Translations under genes and position numbers: made by a program
Shown here: positions 45,978 through 58,215 of the stretch, in pieces
How positions within the stretch are numbered: position 1 is the stretch's first letter
How the letters are laid out: each line of letters starts with the position of its first letter
NCBI RefSeq assembly: GCF_904846235.1
Contig: NZ_CAJGZN010000001.1
Coordinates: 62,001 to 126,000 of the forward strand
From: Psychrobacter immobilis
GTDB lineage: Bacteria > Pseudomonadota > Gammaproteobacteria > Pseudomonadales > Moraxellaceae
Reading direction: 5' to 3'
DNA: 64,000 nt
The notes under the pieces: generated by a model
The model's input: only the letters and a program-made list of their open reading frames with translations
Database searches by the model: none
What the model was told of the DNA's origin: nothing

Positions 45978-46011
45978 TAAAAAAAGAGCGACCAGTGGTT
46001 GCTCTTTTTTT
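45978..46011. terminator. Bidirectional terminator between psiE-like gene and corA
   Basis: AGAGCGACCA and TGGTTGCTCT form a stem with one G-T pair, flanked by A and T runs on both sides. Confidence 0.9.
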
Positions 46012-46028
46012 ATGCCTAGCGTTTGGTA

Positions 46029-47243
46029 TTACAACCATTTCAATCTTTTGAAGTTATAGTACAGATAGCTACATAAGGCGATAATAATGACCATTATGAC
46101 AAGGTAAGAGTATTTCCAATGCAGCTCAGGCATAAAGTCAAAGTTCATGCCATAAATGCCAGCGATAGCTGTCGGCACTGCCAGAATACCTGCCCATGCA
46201 GCGAGCTTACGCACGACTTCATTCTGACCCATATTGACCATCGCCATATAGGTGTTCATCACCACGCTCAGCATTTCATTAAGACCATTAATAGCATCTA
46301 GGGAGTGCAATAGGTGATCGTTAACATCGCGAAAGTAAGGCTTAGCGGCTTGAGAAAATCCAGAGATAATCTCACTTTTTTTATGATTAATAAAAAAGCT
46401 ACAGATGTCTTGCACAGGTAAGATAATGGCGCGCATATGTACCAGTTGCGATTTGAGCTCATAAAGGTTTTTTAGCGTGCCTTTATCAAACTCAGAAGTA
46501 AATACATAGCGCTCCTGCTCGCGCAAGTAACGGCCCAATCGATCGGTAATCGGCATATAGTTATCAACGATAAAATCGAGGATAGCATGCAGTACAAAGA
46601 TAGGGCCCATGCGTAGCTTTTCAGGGCGACGATGACAATGCTCACGTACTGGCGCATAAGAGTTTGACGGGCCATTACGAATCGTAATCAGGTAGTTTTT
46701 GCCCATAAATATCGCAGTCGTACCATAACGAATGACGTTGTCTTCGAGTTTGGCCGTACGTAGCACCACAAAGACCATATCGTTGTCGTAGTTCTCTACC
46801 TTGGCTCGCTGGTGGTCAGCAAAGGCATCCTCAATCGCCAATTCGTGTAGATCAAAGGCGTCTTTCACCTTGACCATGGTCTCTAGGCTGGGGTCGTAAA
46901 GACCGAGCCAAATAAACTGACCATTATTACTCAGCGCACGGCTCACATCAGTAAGGGCGATTTTGTCTAGATTTTCGCCTGTTTTTCGCGAGTAAGCGTA
47001 GCAATTAACCACTTCATCTTTACTTGATGAATCAATGTCTTCATAGCGCTCAGAGTCAGGATCGTAGACCGTCATGGTCTCGATGGTATCCTGAGTTGTG
47101 GCTTCAGCATCGCCGTAGATATAGCTGTCATCATCATCTAGATAGAGATGCCTGTCATTCATATTGGCATAAATGTGGCTCATATTAGAGTCAGGTGCAA
47201 TGTGAGCCGTTTTTTTGATTAATTGGTTATTGTCGTTTTCCAT
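46029..47243 (-). CDS. corA: CorA-family divalent metal transporter
   Basis: A pentameric inner-membrane channel for magnesium or related divalent ions. The C-terminal end has two membrane spans with the signature YGMNF between them (AGIYGMNFDFMPEL). A large cytoplasmic domain precedes them, with a long helix. The N-terminal 90 residues are extra and acidic (YLDDDDSYIYGD), unlike short E. coli CorA (316 residues). The frame begins at 47258, but the ATG at 47243 has AGGAAAG at suitable spacing and is preferred (404 residues). No M-box riboswitch is visible upstream. Confidence 0.9.
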   Translation of the reverse strand: MENDNNQLIKKTAHIAPDSNMSHIYANMNDRHLYLDDDDSYIYGDAEATTQDTIETMTVYDPDSERYEDIDSSSKDEVVNCYAYSRKTGENLDKIALTDVSRALSNNGQFIWLGLYDPSLETMVKVKDAFDLHELAIEDAFADHQRAKVENYDNDMVFVVLRTAKLEDNVIRYGTTAIFMGKNYLITIRNGPSNSYAPVREHCHRRPEKLRMGPIFVLHAILDFIVDNYMPITDRLGRYLREQERYVFTSEFDKGTLKNLYELKSQLVHMRAIILPVQDICSFFINHKKSEIISGFSQAAKPYFRDVNDHLLHSLDAINGLNEMLSVVMNTYMAMVNMGQNEVVRKLAAWAGILAVPTAIAGIYGMNFDFMPELHWKYSYLVIMVIIIALCSYLYYNFKRLKWL

Positions 47244-47328
47244 ATACTTTCCTGTCATATAATAAAAAAATTCAATAATCCAAATATGCTGTGAACGCTG
47301 CTACGGTTTTATCGTGTGCCAATACTAA

Positions 47329-47718
47329 CTATAGGGCGTAGCTTTTTAGCGTATCGATATCTACCAATGCCAATAGACTCTCGTGACACGCTTCTAGTTT
47401 GATTTGCGGTGCAATATCGAAGTCCAGTGCTTCAACCCAACGTAGCGCGCAGATGCACCAGTAGTCACCAGGTTTGAGACCAGGAAAGTTGTATTCAGGT
47501 AGTGGGGTAATTAGGTCATTACCGCGACTGGCAGAGAAGTTTAAAAACTCGCTGGTCATCTTGGCACAGACAGTATGTTGACCAACATCATGGTTGCCAG
47601 TATGGCAAAAACCATTGCGATAATAGCCAGTGATGGGATCGAAACAACAGCTGGCAAGTGCGGTGCCTAAGACATTGGTTTGGTTGATCGCAGGATTTGG
47701 GTGGTAATCAGATGACAT
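47329..47718 (-). CDS. DUF2237 family protein
   Basis: A small soluble protein of the DUF2237 family, function unknown. The start NVLGTALASCCFDPITGYYR, the GNHDVGQHTVCAKMT segment and GDYWCICALRW are the family hallmarks. Cysteines and histidines are frequent and could bind a metal, which is inference. At 129 residues it is of family length. GGAAG precedes the ATG on the minus strand. It may be co-transcribed with corA, 85 bp downstream. Confidence 0.87.
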   Translation of the reverse strand: MSSDYHPNPAINQTNVLGTALASCCFDPITGYYRNGFCHTGNHDVGQHTVCAKMTSEFLNFSASRGNDLITPLPEYNFPGLKPGDYWCICALRWVEALDFDIAPQIKLEACHESLLALVDIDTLKSYAL

Positions 47719-48206
47719 AAGGCTTCCGAGATAAAAATATGTGTTAGTGTATCATGAGTCTGTGTTGATGACGCTGCGGTAATCGCGCTCATTATCTTAT
47801 GGTTAACAAAAAACAAACCTCTCGGCTATTCGCCCAATATTGAGCCAAATACATCAACGATGACTGTCACACCTACTAAGCTAATAAGCGGCAATTGAAC
47901 TGTAATTAGATAGTGATTGTGGCTAATTGTCACTAGGCGAACCTTGAGTGCTATGCTAAACTAAAGCATAAAGTGCCTTGATTATTTGTCGCAATTTTTT
48001 AGCGCATAAAGATACTCGTCTTATCATTCTAAATTATACTTATTATTCACCCTTTTGCGGTTACCTGGTTTGTTTATAAATAATTGGGTCAATGATGTTG
48101 CGCGTTAAAAATAAATACACACAGCGTCAATACCCGGCAAATCACCCTTTAAGTACCGCATCAGTACCGCGTTTTTGGTAAGCGATACGCCAAACAAGGA
48201 TTTATT
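47719..48206. other. 488-bp spacer upstream of hisZ
   Basis: No gene is seen. A possible promoter is TTGAGT at 47944-47949 and CATAAA at 47967-47972 with 17-base spacing. The same stretch holds an inverted repeat TATGCT/AGCATA at 47952-47970, and AGTACCGC occurs twice with an 11-bp period at 48152-48170. All are weak signals. Confidence 0.5.
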
Positions 48207-49505
48207 GTGTCTGTTAGTTCTGATTCTGCAAAACCTGCCCAGCCAAATTCTACCAACGAAACAGTGTCTCAGTCTGCCGAAAACAGTGCTGTACCCAATC
48301 GCATGCCATATTTGAGTAACTTTGGCAGTGATGTTGCCAATAGTTGGCTATTGCCTGATGGGGTGGTTGATGCCCTGTTTGAAGATGCGCATAAGCAAGA
48401 AGTGCTTAGACATCAGTTAATCGAGCAGCTTATTACTCATGGTTATCAGCTGGTTTGTCCGCCGATGATCGAGTTTACTGAGTCCTTGCTAAGTGATGCA
48501 TCAGAAGATCTAAAACGCCAAACCTTTAAGATTATCGATCAGTTGACTGGTCGCTTAATGGGCGTACGCGCTGACATTACCCCGCAGATTTTGCGTATAG
48601 ATGCGCATCATGGCGGTACGGGTATTGCGCGTTATTGCTATGTGGGCGATGTGATTCATACCTTGCCATCAGGTCTGTTTGGCTCACGTACGCCGCTACA
48701 GTTGGGTGCTGAGATATTTGGCTGTGCGTCACTAGCGGCAGATATTGAGCTGATAGATGTGCTGTTTACGATGGTGAATAAACTCAATATGAGTGCAGCG
48801 CTCCATATCGATTTGGGTCACGTAGCGATATTCAAACGTTTGGCTGAATTGGCTGAATTGTCAGACAGTGATACTGAGCAATTGATGTACTTATATGCCA
48901 ATAAAAACCTACCAGAGCTCAAGCGTGTTTGTCGCGCTTTGCCAATGGGTGATGATTTTTATGTGTTGGCACGCTTTGGTCACGATATCGCAAACTTATT
49001 GGCTAAATTATCAGATGCGGCGCAGCAAGACAGCCAAATCGCAACGGCAATCGATGAGCTACAGCGTTTGAAAAACTATCTACAAGACCAATGGCAGTGC
49101 CCAGTCAGTATCGATGTGACTGAGCTATCAGGTTATCACTATCACACTGGCATCGTCTTCAATGGTTATATCAATAGCGAAACGCAGCCACTCGTACGTG
49201 GTGGTCGTTTTGATGGTATGCAAAGCCAGACGCAAGCATTACGTGCGGCCACGGGCTTTAGTATGGATGTCAGCCGATTGCTGGCTCATACACAGTTAGA
49301 TGCGCCAACCGTTGTCTTGGTTGATTTTGCTGCGTTGACCAATGCAAATACAGATGAGATGCAGACGCTATTGCAACAAGTAGAGAGTCTACGTCAGCAA
49401 GGCTATCGCGTCACTATGCCGCTAGATGCACAGGACAGTCCAGATGATGTTACGCATCGTTTGAGCATATCTGATGACAGTCAATGGCAGCTACAAACTG
49501 TTTAA
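48207..49505 (+). CDS. hisZ: ATP phosphoribosyltransferase regulatory subunit
   Basis: HisZ is a catalytically inactive relative of histidyl-tRNA synthetase that activates the short form of HisG, the first enzyme of histidine synthesis. Class II synthetase-like segments are visible: WLLPDGVVDALFEDAHKQ, LICPP-type motif near residue 88, MGVRADITPQILRIDAHH near 117 and YHYHTGIVFNGYI near 311. At 432 residues it is longer than typical (about 390), through a polar N-terminal extension. The start is GTG with AAGGA six bases upstream. hisG is not in the window. The true hisS is at 56856. Confidence 0.92.
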   Translation: MSVSSDSAKPAQPNSTNETVSQSAENSAVPNRMPYLSNFGSDVANSWLLPDGVVDALFEDAHKQEVLRHQLIEQLITHGYQLVCPPMIEFTESLLSDASEDLKRQTFKIIDQLTGRLMGVRADITPQILRIDAHHGGTGIARYCYVGDVIHTLPSGLFGSRTPLQLGAEIFGCASLAADIELIDVLFTMVNKLNMSAALHIDLGHVAIFKRLAELAELSDSDTEQLMYLYANKNLPELKRVCRALPMGDDFYVLARFGHDIANLLAKLSDAAQQDSQIATAIDELQRLKNYLQDQWQCPVSIDVTELSGYHYHTGIVFNGYINSETQPLVRGGRFDGMQSQTQALRAATGFSMDVSRLLAHTQLDAPTVVLVDFAALTNANTDEMQTLLQQVESLRQQGYRVTMPLDAQDSPDDVTHRLSISDDSQWQLQTV

Positions 49506-49695
49506 TTGCCTGATAGTAGGCGATTGAATGGCGCACGCGGCCAAAAGTATTCAGTACAGGTTACGAGAACGCAAAATTATTTGTTAGATATCTCAGTGTT
49601 TCTATTTCATAAAGCACTGAGATAAAAAGATATAGCTAAGAAAATCATTTTAATTTTTCAGCTTTTATTGCACACACCTCAATACATAAAGGTAA

Positions 49696-50994
<1,299 letters not shown>

Positions 50995-51033
50995 TTTTTA
51001 CTATTAACTTAATTAAATAGTTTTTAGTATCAA

Positions 51034-51067
51034 TAAAAAAACCCCAATGCTGAGCGTTGGGGTTTTT
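51034..51067. terminator. Rho-independent terminator of purA
   Basis: AACCCCAA and TTGGGGTT pair around a TGCTGAGCG loop, with A and T runs on either side. Confidence 0.93.
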
Positions 51068-51327
51068 GCTTTTGTTAGAACTTATAGCATTATCAACGAC
51101 TAATGCACAATAAATTTACTTTTATGCAAGGTATGGTCATAAATTAACCCTATCATTTATGGCCTTAATCATTATAATAGGCAGCAATCCGATGTTGGCG
51201 CTTATGGTTATACACTGATATACCATGAGTTGTGTAAAACAGTCCAAGTCAACATTGTGGCTAAAGCTAAAACAACGCATTATTTTTTTCATATTTTATT
51301 GAATTTATCATTTATTAGGAGCTTCTC

Positions 51328-51759
51328 ATGGCTAACGAACGTACTTTATCTATCATCAAACCTGACGCAGTCGCTGGCAACCATATCGGCGCTATCTACA
51401 GCCGTTTCGAACAAGCTGGTCTAAAAATTGTTGCAGCTAAAATGATGCAACTTGATGATGAAAAAGCAGGCGGTTTTTATGCTGAGCACGCTGAGCGTCC
51501 ATTTTACAACGACCTAAAATCTTTCATGATGTCAGGTCCAGTATTGGTATCAGTACTAGAAGGCGAAAACGCTATCGCTCAGCATCGTGAAATCATGGGT
51601 GCAACTAACCCAAAAGAAGCTGCTGAAGGCACTATCCGTGCTGACTTCGCTAGCAGCATCGACGAAAACGCAGTACATGGTTCAGATTCAGCTGAATCAG
51701 CAGCACGTGAAATCAGCTACTTCTTCAGCGATGATGAAGTTTGTGCACGTACACGCTAA
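51328..51759 (+). CDS. ndk: Nucleoside diphosphate kinase
   Basis: Ndk balances nucleoside triphosphate pools by transferring the gamma-phosphate through a phosphohistidine. The start [20 protein letters not shown] and the active-site histidine in [16 protein letters not shown] are diagnostic. At 143 residues it matches E. coli Ndk exactly. TTAGGAGC precedes the ATG. The gene uses a narrow set of codons, as expected for high expression. It is the first gene of the conserved block leading to der, but a 513-bp gap follows. Confidence 0.97.
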   Translation: MANERTLSIIKPDAVAGNHIGAIYSRFEQAGLKIVAAKMMQLDDEKAGGFYAEHAERPFYNDLKSFMMSGPVLVSVLEGENAIAQHREIMGATNPKEAAEGTIRADFASSIDENAVHGSDSAESAAREISYFFSDDEVCARTR

Positions 51760-52272
51760 TATAGTAAATCAGCGATAAGCTTTTACGGCATTCGATTTGT
51801 TTGAGGTAACTGCTATAATAAGACAGCTACGATTTAAACTGATCTTACCTGTATGAGTTTTATACTTGATTGACTATAGACGAATTATTTACAACATTGA
51901 TTGTTTATAATTGGTTTGCGAGACGGCTTATATCTTATGGGTATAGGCCGTTTTAGCTATTATAATAATATTATAGTTAAATAATTACTAAACTGCGACG
52001 GTATTACCCTCATCAGATGTACTACTTGTACAATATGCAATCGGCTGCCTTGTATCCGCTTTAGAGTTCTATAATTATATTATTCATTGAAATTCTTAGT
52101 GACTTGCCTCATTATTGATTTTACTTAGCGTTATCAATCCCTTATCAGCATGTTTCTGTCAATTTAGAAAACTGCGCTCATAGCGGATTGCTCATGCACT
52201 CACGTATGTATGGCAAAGCCCATATAAATAATTGCACCGCTTATCTAAGCTCCTGCAAAAAGGTTACCTATT
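51760..52272. other. 513-bp spacer between ndk and rlmN
   Basis: No gene is seen. A stem ACGGCTTATA/TATAGGCCGT at 51923-51953, followed by TTTT, may be a weak ndk terminator. The remainder is A+T-rich and probably holds the rlmN promoter. Confidence 0.5.
51922..51957 (+). terminator. Possible weak terminator after ndk
   Basis: A 10-bp stem with one G-T pair, an 11-base loop and four T residues. It lies about 160 bp past the ndk stop, so the assignment is uncertain. Confidence 0.45.
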
Positions 52273-53502
52273 ATGTCAACTGTTCAAGCACCTACTCAGC
52301 ACGTACCTGCTAAGATTACTGATAGCATTAAGCTAGTAGATGAGGCACATGCCAAAACCAATCTATTGGGTATGACGCAAGCGCAACTGGCTGATTACTT
52401 CAAGAGTATTGGCGAAAAACCATTCCGCTCAACTCAAGTGATTAAATGGATTTATCAGCATGGCGTGACAGATTTTGAGCAAATGACCAATTTGAGTAAG
52501 TCGTTGCGAGACAAATTGTCACTTAATGCTTGTGTGGTACCGCCCAAAGTGATTCATCGTCAATACAGCGATGATGGTACGCGTAAGTGGGTATTTGAAG
52601 TCACTGGTGGCTCGTTGGTTGAGACGGTGCTTATCCCTGCAGATGATAGCAAGTTAAATGGCCGTAAGACATTATGCGTGTCTTCGCAAGTAGGCTGTGC
52701 ACTAGACTGTAGCTTCTGTAGTACAGGCAAGCAAGGGTTTGAGCGTGACTTGAGTGCGGCTGAAATTATCGGTCAGTTATGGGTCGCTAATGCGTCATAT
52801 ATGACAGATGAAAATGAAAGCTTAGAAAACGTTGATCATAGCCTATGGGAAAATAACGTCACCAACGTGGTGATGATGGGCATGGGTGAGCCGCTATTGA
52901 ACTACAAGCCTGTAGTAGGCTCAATGGAGCTGATGCTAAGCGATCATGCTTATGGATTATCAAAGCGCCGCGTCACGTTATCAACTTCTGGTGTCGTCCC
53001 GAAAATGTATCAGCTAGCACAAGACATCGATGTGGCATTGGCCATTTCACTGCATGCGCCAAATGATGAGCTGCGTAACGAGTTGGTACCAATTAACAAA
53101 AAATATCCGTTAGAAGAGCTGATTGCAGCGGCAAAAAACTATGTCTATGATGTCAATCCACGTCATAAGAAGCACGTTACGATTGAGTATGTGATGCTTG
53201 ATGGGGTCAATGATAGCAATAAGCATGCCCATCAGTTGGTTGCGTTATTAGAAGGGTTACCAAGTAAAATTAACCTTATTCCGTTCAACCCATTCCCGCA
53301 TGCACCCTATGACAAATCAAGCAACAACCGTATTCATGCGTTTAGCAATATACTGAGCGAAGCAGGTTTTGTTTGTACGATTCGTCAAACACGTGGTGAT
53401 GACATCGATGCTGCTTGTGGCCAATTGGTTGGACAAGTGGCGGATCGTACTAGACGCTCAGCCGCATGGCAGCAGAGCATTAAAGATCGTGAAAGCGTTT
53501 AG
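52273..53502 (+). CDS. rlmN: Dual-specificity RNA methyltransferase RlmN
   Basis: A radical-SAM enzyme that methylates C2 of adenosine 2503 in 23S rRNA and adenosine 37 of some tRNAs. The [19 protein letters not shown] segment near residue 139 is the CxxxCxxC cluster motif. GMGEPLLNY and the later [18 protein letters not shown] are also typical. The C-terminal methyl-carrying cysteine lies in DIDAACGQL. At 409 residues it is slightly longer than E. coli RlmN (384), with a polar N-terminal extension of about 30. Confidence 0.97.
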   Translation: MSTVQAPTQHVPAKITDSIKLVDEAHAKTNLLGMTQAQLADYFKSIGEKPFRSTQVIKWIYQHGVTDFEQMTNLSKSLRDKLSLNACVVPPKVIHRQYSDDGTRKWVFEVTGGSLVETVLIPADDSKLNGRKTLCVSSQVGCALDCSFCSTGKQGFERDLSAAEIIGQLWVANASYMTDENESLENVDHSLWENNVTNVVMMGMGEPLLNYKPVVGSMELMLSDHAYGLSKRRVTLSTSGVVPKMYQLAQDIDVALAISLHAPNDELRNELVPINKKYPLEELIAAAKNYVYDVNPRHKKHVTIEYVMLDGVNDSNKHAHQLVALLEGLPSKINLIPFNPFPHAPYDKSSNNRIHAFSNILSEAGFVCTIRQTRGDDIDAACGQLVGQVADRTRRSAAWQQSIKDRESV

Positions 53503-53686
53503 CACGTTCTCTAGAAGATAAACGTTATATCTGACTGGTATAGCGTTTTAGCTGTCTTTTGTCTGTCGCAATGGTAAGAAAATGTAGCAATGACTGTCAA
53601 GATTGCAGAACGTGGCAATTAATAACAACTAAATTGTACTTATAGGGGTTAAATCTATTAAACTGAGGCTTCGAAGATCGAACGCA

Positions 53687-54649
53687 TTGAATCCCAGTTT
53701 TATGATGGCGGCTATGATGACTTCTAAAAATTCTTGTCAGTTCAAATATCAAAAATCATTTTCTAAGTTTTATAAGCAGTCGAGTATCAGTGCTGCGCAA
53801 ACCGCTTTGCCAAAGCGTGCAGTGCTGTCGGCAGTATTTGGCGTCCTTGTATTAAGTGGCTGTCAGACCACCCCTACTAATGATTTGCTAGGTAACTCTC
53901 CTTATCAAACATCTACGCGCGCTAGCAATGATCGAAATTTAGATCAGCAGGAAATCGCCCGTGTGCGTACCTCACTTGCCGCGCAATACATCCGAAAAAA
54001 TGAGCTAGATACCGCGCAGCAGCAGCTTGAAAAAGCCTTTGCTGCCGATAGCCGTTATGCGCCAGCCTATGATATGATGGGCGTTTTGTTGCAGCAAGAA
54101 GGCAGCCGTATCAATCTAGCCAAAGCTGATGAATACTTCAAAAAAGCAATCGCGCTAGATAAAGACTTTGTACAAGCACACAATAATTATGGCGTGTATC
54201 TGTCACAGACAAAGCGCTATCGTGAAGCAGCAGAACAGTTTGAGATTGCAGGGGCGTCGCTAGGCTATGAAGGTCGTATTGGCGCGCTAGAAAACCTAGG
54301 TCGTACTTATCTACAGTTAGGCGATAATAGTGCCGCTTCAAAAGCATTTTTACGCGCACTCGATGGCAATCGTAACAGCATCATTGCTCATATCGAATTG
54401 GTAGATTTGCTGCTGCAGCAACAGCGTGTACCGCAGGCACAGAGACTGTATGATGAGACGCTGATATTGGTGCAGGGGCAGGGTATTAGCCCGCGCTTGC
54501 TCTTACAAGGTATCAAGCTTGCAGCAGCACAAAATAATATAACAACGCGCCAGCAATTGGCACAGCAGCTTTTATCCGCTTACCCGCTAAGTGATGAAGC
54601 AAAACAACTTAAGACTTGGCTTAACAATCCAGAGGCACCATGGAAATGA
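53687..54649 (+). CDS. pilW: Type IV pilus biogenesis TPR lipoprotein PilW/PilF
   Basis: An outer-membrane lipoprotein that helps assemble the PilQ secretin for type IV pili. The lipobox VLSGC lies near residue 59 after a hydrophobic stretch, and tetratricopeptide repeats fill the rest (AYDMMGVLLQQEGSRINLAK; AHNNYGVYLSQTKRYREAAE; ALENLGRTYLQLGDNSAASK). The frame opens with TTG at 53687; ATGs at 53702, 53705, 53714 and 53717 are equally possible and none has a clear ribosome-binding site. The long N-terminus suggests one of the later ATGs. It overlaps rodZ by ten bases. Gene order is the usual one. Confidence 0.87.
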   Translation: MNPSFMMAAMMTSKNSCQFKYQKSFSKFYKQSSISAAQTALPKRAVLSAVFGVLVLSGCQTTPTNDLLGNSPYQTSTRASNDRNLDQQEIARVRTSLAAQYIRKNELDTAQQQLEKAFAADSRYAPAYDMMGVLLQQEGSRINLAKADEYFKKAIALDKDFVQAHNNYGVYLSQTKRYREAAEQFEIAGASLGYEGRIGALENLGRTYLQLGDNSAASKAFLRALDGNRNSIIAHIELVDLLLQQQRVPQAQRLYDETLILVQGQGISPRLLLQGIKLAAAQNNITTRQQLAQQLLSAYPLSDEAKQLKTWLNNPEAPWK

Positions 54650-55458
54650 TCACCCCATCATCTAACACTCAATCTAACGCTCAGGGATCATTTGGTGCCG
54701 TGTTGCAGCAAGCCCGTAAAAATAAGCAAGTAACTTTAGAAGCAGCGGCGGCTGAGCTGTTCATTCTAAAGCGTCATCTAGAAGCGCTAGAAAGCGAAAA
54801 CTTCGCTGAGCTACCACAGGCTGCATTTGCTCGTGGTTTTGCGATTAACTATGCCAAATATTTGGGTTTAGATTCAGCAAAAATCGCTAGTAGCTTCGAT
54901 GCCGCCTATCCTAATGAATTAAAGGCCAAATCAGCCAGCAATATCGATACGCCGCTGCGCCCAATGGGGACTTTGCAGCGTGATACTCATAACCGTATCC
55001 GCTTTAACCCTCTATTGATCATAGGCGTTATCGGATTAATTGTCTTGGCGGTGTTCCTATTCCGCATGGTGAGTAACGCTAGCAAAGAAAACACCCAAGA
55101 GCCTGTATCAGCTGTTGAAGACATGTCAGCGATAGAGCAAGCTCAAGGCGCTGCCATCAACAGTGATGGGAGTGGCGTTGGTGCCTCTGGCTCTGCATTG
55201 AATCTAGGTGATGCTGCAACGACTGCTAACCTCAACCTTGTATTGACAAGTGACGCTGTGGTTAGCATAACAGATGCTTCTGGAAACAGTTTAATAAGCG
55301 GTTCTCAGTCTGCGGGTAACTATGAATTGTCAGGTATGCCACCGTTTAACGTGCAAATTGATAATATCGACAATGTTAGCTTGATGCTCAATCAACAAGC
55401 CGTTGCGTTAGAGACGTATGCAACGGATAAGCAAGCCACTTTTGAATTAGCACCGTAG
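54640..55458 (+). CDS. rodZ: Cell-shape protein RodZ
   Basis: RodZ is a single-span inner-membrane protein that binds MreB and helps maintain rod shape. A helix-turn-helix domain of the RodZ type opens it (GAVLQQARKNKQVTLEAAAA; LEALESENFAELPQAAFARG), followed by one membrane span at about residues 124-144. A Ser/Gly/Ala-rich periplasmic linker leads to a small beta C-terminal domain. At 272 residues it is shorter than the E. coli protein (337). Psychrobacter cells are coccobacilli, so its shape role may differ; this is inference. Confidence 0.87.
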   Translation: MEMITPSSNTQSNAQGSFGAVLQQARKNKQVTLEAAAAELFILKRHLEALESENFAELPQAAFARGFAINYAKYLGLDSAKIASSFDAAYPNELKAKSASNIDTPLRPMGTLQRDTHNRIRFNPLLIIGVIGLIVLAVFLFRMVSNASKENTQEPVSAVEDMSAIEQAQGAAINSDGSGVGASGSALNLGDAATTANLNLVLTSDAVVSITDASGNSLISGSQSAGNYELSGMPPFNVQIDNIDNVSLMLNQQAVALETYATDKQATFELAP

Positions 55459-55483
55459 TCAGTTGCATAAGCGCCAAATTTAA

Positions 55484-55545
55484 ATAAAGCACTCATATGT
55501 TTGGATGAAGCATCCATGTGTTTGAATAAAGCGAATATGTGTAGG
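55484..55545 (+). repeat. Three degenerate 21-bp repeats between rodZ and ispG
   Basis: Units begin at 55484, 55505 and 55526 and follow ATRAAGC then ATRTGT. They are less alike than the nuoB-nuoCD repeats. No function is evident. Confidence 0.65.
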
Positions 55546-55616
55546 CTGATTTAGCTGGTTTATATTATATGTACAAAGGCCTAGGGCTTTTCTATTTTTG
55601 ATTTAAGGATTTATGT

Positions 55617-56732
55617 ATGTCAATGCCATCGCCTATTAATCGTCGTCTGACCAAAAAAATCTATGTCGGTGATGTCGCGATTGGTGGTGATGCACCAATT
55701 AGCGTACAGAGCATGACCAACACTGATACCTGCGATGTAGCAGCAACGGTCGCTCAGATCGAGCGCTGTGTTGAAGCGGGTGCGGATCTGATGCGCGTGT
55801 CAACGCCAACGATGGATACCGTCAAGGCGTTTGGTGAAATTCGTAAATTGGTAAGCGTGCCTTTGATCGCTGATGTGCATTTTGACCATAAAATTGCTTT
55901 AGCAGTTGCTGAAGCAGGTGCTGACTGCTTACGTATCAACCCTGGTAACATTGGTAGCGATGCCAAAGTACGTGAAGTGGTCGCTTGTGCTAAATATCAT
56001 AATATTCCTATTCGTATTGGCGTCAACGCTGGTTCTTTAGAAAAAGACATACAGCGAAAGTATACTGAGCCAACTGGTGAGGCAATGCTAGAGTCGGCAA
56101 TGCGCCATATCGATATTTTAGAGCGTCTTAACTTTGACCAGTACAAAGTATCTGTCAAAGCCAGCAACGTGTTTTTGACATTGGATGCTTATCGTTTAAT
56201 ATCAGCGCAAATTGATAACCCATTACATTTGGGCGTGACTGAAGCGGGTGTCTACCGTACGGGCGCTGTCAAATCTGCTATCGCGCTAGGTGGATTATTG
56301 CTAGATGGTATTGGCGATACCATTCGTATCTCATTAGCCGCCGAGCCTGAAGAAGAGATTAAGATTGGTTTTGATATCTTAAAATCGCTTAATATCCGCT
56401 CGAACGGTGTAAACTTTATCGCCTGTCCAAGCTGTTCGCGTCAAGAGTTTGACGTAATTAAAGTAATGACAGCGTTAGAGTCTCGCCTAGAAGATATTCG
56501 TGAACCGATGAATCTATCTGTGATTGGGTGCAAGGTGAATGGTCCAGGAGAAGCAAAAGAGGCCGATATTGGTATCGTTGGTGCTGCCCCTAGATCACTG
56601 GTCTATCGTATGGGTGAAAAAAGCCACCTTATCGATACAGGCAATCTGGTTGATGAAATAGAAGGTATGGTTCGCGCCCATGCAGAAGACTTGGCGAAAA
56701 AACGTGAAAATGAAATCATTCGCGTAAAATAA
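55617..56732 (+). CDS. ispG: 4-hydroxy-3-methylbut-2-en-1-yl diphosphate synthase
   Basis: IspG is an iron-sulfur enzyme that converts MEcPP to HMBPP in the MEP pathway for isoprenoid precursors. [20 protein letters not shown] near the N-terminus, [20 protein letters not shown] and [17 protein letters not shown] are typical. The cluster cysteines are in [11 protein letters not shown] and [10 protein letters not shown]. At 371 residues it equals E. coli IspG (372). ATTTAAGGATTT precedes the ATG. Confidence 0.97.
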   Translation: MSMPSPINRRLTKKIYVGDVAIGGDAPISVQSMTNTDTCDVAATVAQIERCVEAGADLMRVSTPTMDTVKAFGEIRKLVSVPLIADVHFDHKIALAVAEAGADCLRINPGNIGSDAKVREVVACAKYHNIPIRIGVNAGSLEKDIQRKYTEPTGEAMLESAMRHIDILERLNFDQYKVSVKASNVFLTLDAYRLISAQIDNPLHLGVTEAGVYRTGAVKSAIALGGLLLDGIGDTIRISLAAEPEEEIKIGFDILKSLNIRSNGVNFIACPSCSRQEFDVIKVMTALESRLEDIREPMNLSVIGCKVNGPGEAKEADIGIVGAAPRSLVYRMGEKSHLIDTGNLVDEIEGMVRAHAEDLAKKRENEIIRVK

Positions 56733-56855
56733 GTCATAGAATAGATTGATACGTTGGGCTATATCGTCATAGCATCAATCACATACAACGCTTATTTAAG
56801 TACATAGAAAACAATAATAGAATACCTGTTAAACATTTAAGGATACGACCGTACC

Positions 56856-58145
56856 ATGATCAAAGCTATCAAAGGTTTTAATGATATTTTGCCTGACCAA
56901 TCCGCAAAGTGGCTGCATTTAGAAGCGATATTGGCTGATGTACTTGGTAGGTACGGTTACGAGCATATTCGCTTGCCTATCGTTGAACAGACGGATCTAT
57001 TTGCCCGTGCTATTGGCGGCGCGACTGACATCGTCGAAAAAGAGATGTACAGCTTTACTGATAAATCTGAGCCGCCAACGCCGTTAGCGTTGCGTCCTGA
57101 AGGCACAGCTGGAGCAGTACGTGCAGTTATCGAGCACAACTTGCTACGCGGTGACACGCCCAAGCTTTGGTACATCGGTCCGATGTTTCGCTACGAGCGT
57201 CCGCAAAAAGGCCGCTATCGCCAGTTTCATCAGTTAGGTGTCGAGAGCTTCGGTAGTGCACTACCAGATGCTGATGCTGAACTGATTGCGATGACTCATC
57301 TGATGTGGCAAGAGTTAGGTCTCAACAATGAGATGCGTTTGCAACTAAACAGTTTGGGTGAATTGGATGAGCGCTATGCTTATCGCGAAGCATTGGTTGC
57401 CTATTTAACTGATAAAAAAGACCAGCTAGACGAAGACAGCAAACGTCGCCTAACGACTAATCCTTTACGTATCTTGGACAGCAAAGAGGCGAGTACGCAA
57501 GCAGTATTGGCAGATGCGCCAAAGCTTGCTGACTTCTTGGGTGAAGAGAGTATGGCGCATTTTGAGCAGGTCAAAGCCTATTTGACTGCGCTTAATATTG
57601 ATTTTGAAATCAATCCGCACTTAGTACGTGGCCTTGATTATTACAATAAAACGGTATTTGAGTGGGTAACAGATAAGCTTGGAAGTCAAGCTACCGTTTG
57701 TGCGGGTGGTCGTTATGATGGGCTAGTCGGGCAATTAAAATCAATCGGTACAGATGGTAGTAAACCAGTCAAATCTGAGCCTGGTGTTGGTTTTGCAATG
57801 GGGCTTGAGCGTTTATTGCTACTCATAGAAGCGGTTGCGCCAATTGCTGACATACCTGCTTGTGATGTATTCATCGTTGCCCATCCTGAGGTATATAGTG
57901 CTGGTATAAGCTATGCACAGAACTTGCGTCACAGTCGTCCAGATGTACGAGTGAAGATGGCCAGTGCCACGAGTCTAAAAGCGCAAATGAAAAAGGCAGA
58001 CAAGTCAGGCGCGGCATTGACAGTCATCATCGCTCAGCAAGAGCTGGATGATAATACCATTAGTATCAAGGATATGCAGACAGGTGAGCAAAAGACGGTG
58101 GCACAAGATTGGCTATCAAATAAAGATAACTTTTCTCGTGGCTAG
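56856..58145 (+). CDS. hisS: Histidyl-tRNA synthetase
   Basis: A class II aminoacyl-tRNA synthetase that charges tRNA-His. Motif 1 region [18 protein letters not shown], then [19 protein letters not shown], motif 2 with [19 protein letters not shown], the histidine-specific [14 protein letters not shown] and motif 3 [12 protein letters not shown] are intact. At 429 residues it matches E. coli HisS (424). TTTAAGGATACG precedes the start. It is the standard neighbour of ispG and yfgM. Confidence 0.97.
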   Translation: MIKAIKGFNDILPDQSAKWLHLEAILADVLGRYGYEHIRLPIVEQTDLFARAIGGATDIVEKEMYSFTDKSEPPTPLALRPEGTAGAVRAVIEHNLLRGDTPKLWYIGPMFRYERPQKGRYRQFHQLGVESFGSALPDADAELIAMTHLMWQELGLNNEMRLQLNSLGELDERYAYREALVAYLTDKKDQLDEDSKRRLTTNPLRILDSKEASTQAVLADAPKLADFLGEESMAHFEQVKAYLTALNIDFEINPHLVRGLDYYNKTVFEWVTDKLGSQATVCAGGRYDGLVGQLKSIGTDGSKPVKSEPGVGFAMGLERLLLLIEAVAPIADIPACDVFIVAHPEVYSAGISYAQNLRHSRPDVRVKMASATSLKAQMKKADKSGAALTVIIAQQELDDNTISIKDMQTGEQKTVAQDWLSNKDNFSRG

Positions 58146-58215
58146 TCAATTTTTGACTAATCAGCTTCGTTTGTGGCACTAGCAATTTAATGTAAATTTT
58201 ATCAGGTAAATATAT

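Noticed and set aside
47244-47328. M-box magnesium riboswitch upstream of corA
   Set aside because: The spacer of 85 bp is too short for an M-box and shows no extended pairing.
51230-51424. 64-codon frame overlapping the start of ndk
   Set aside because: It overlaps ndk in another frame and has no support as a gene.
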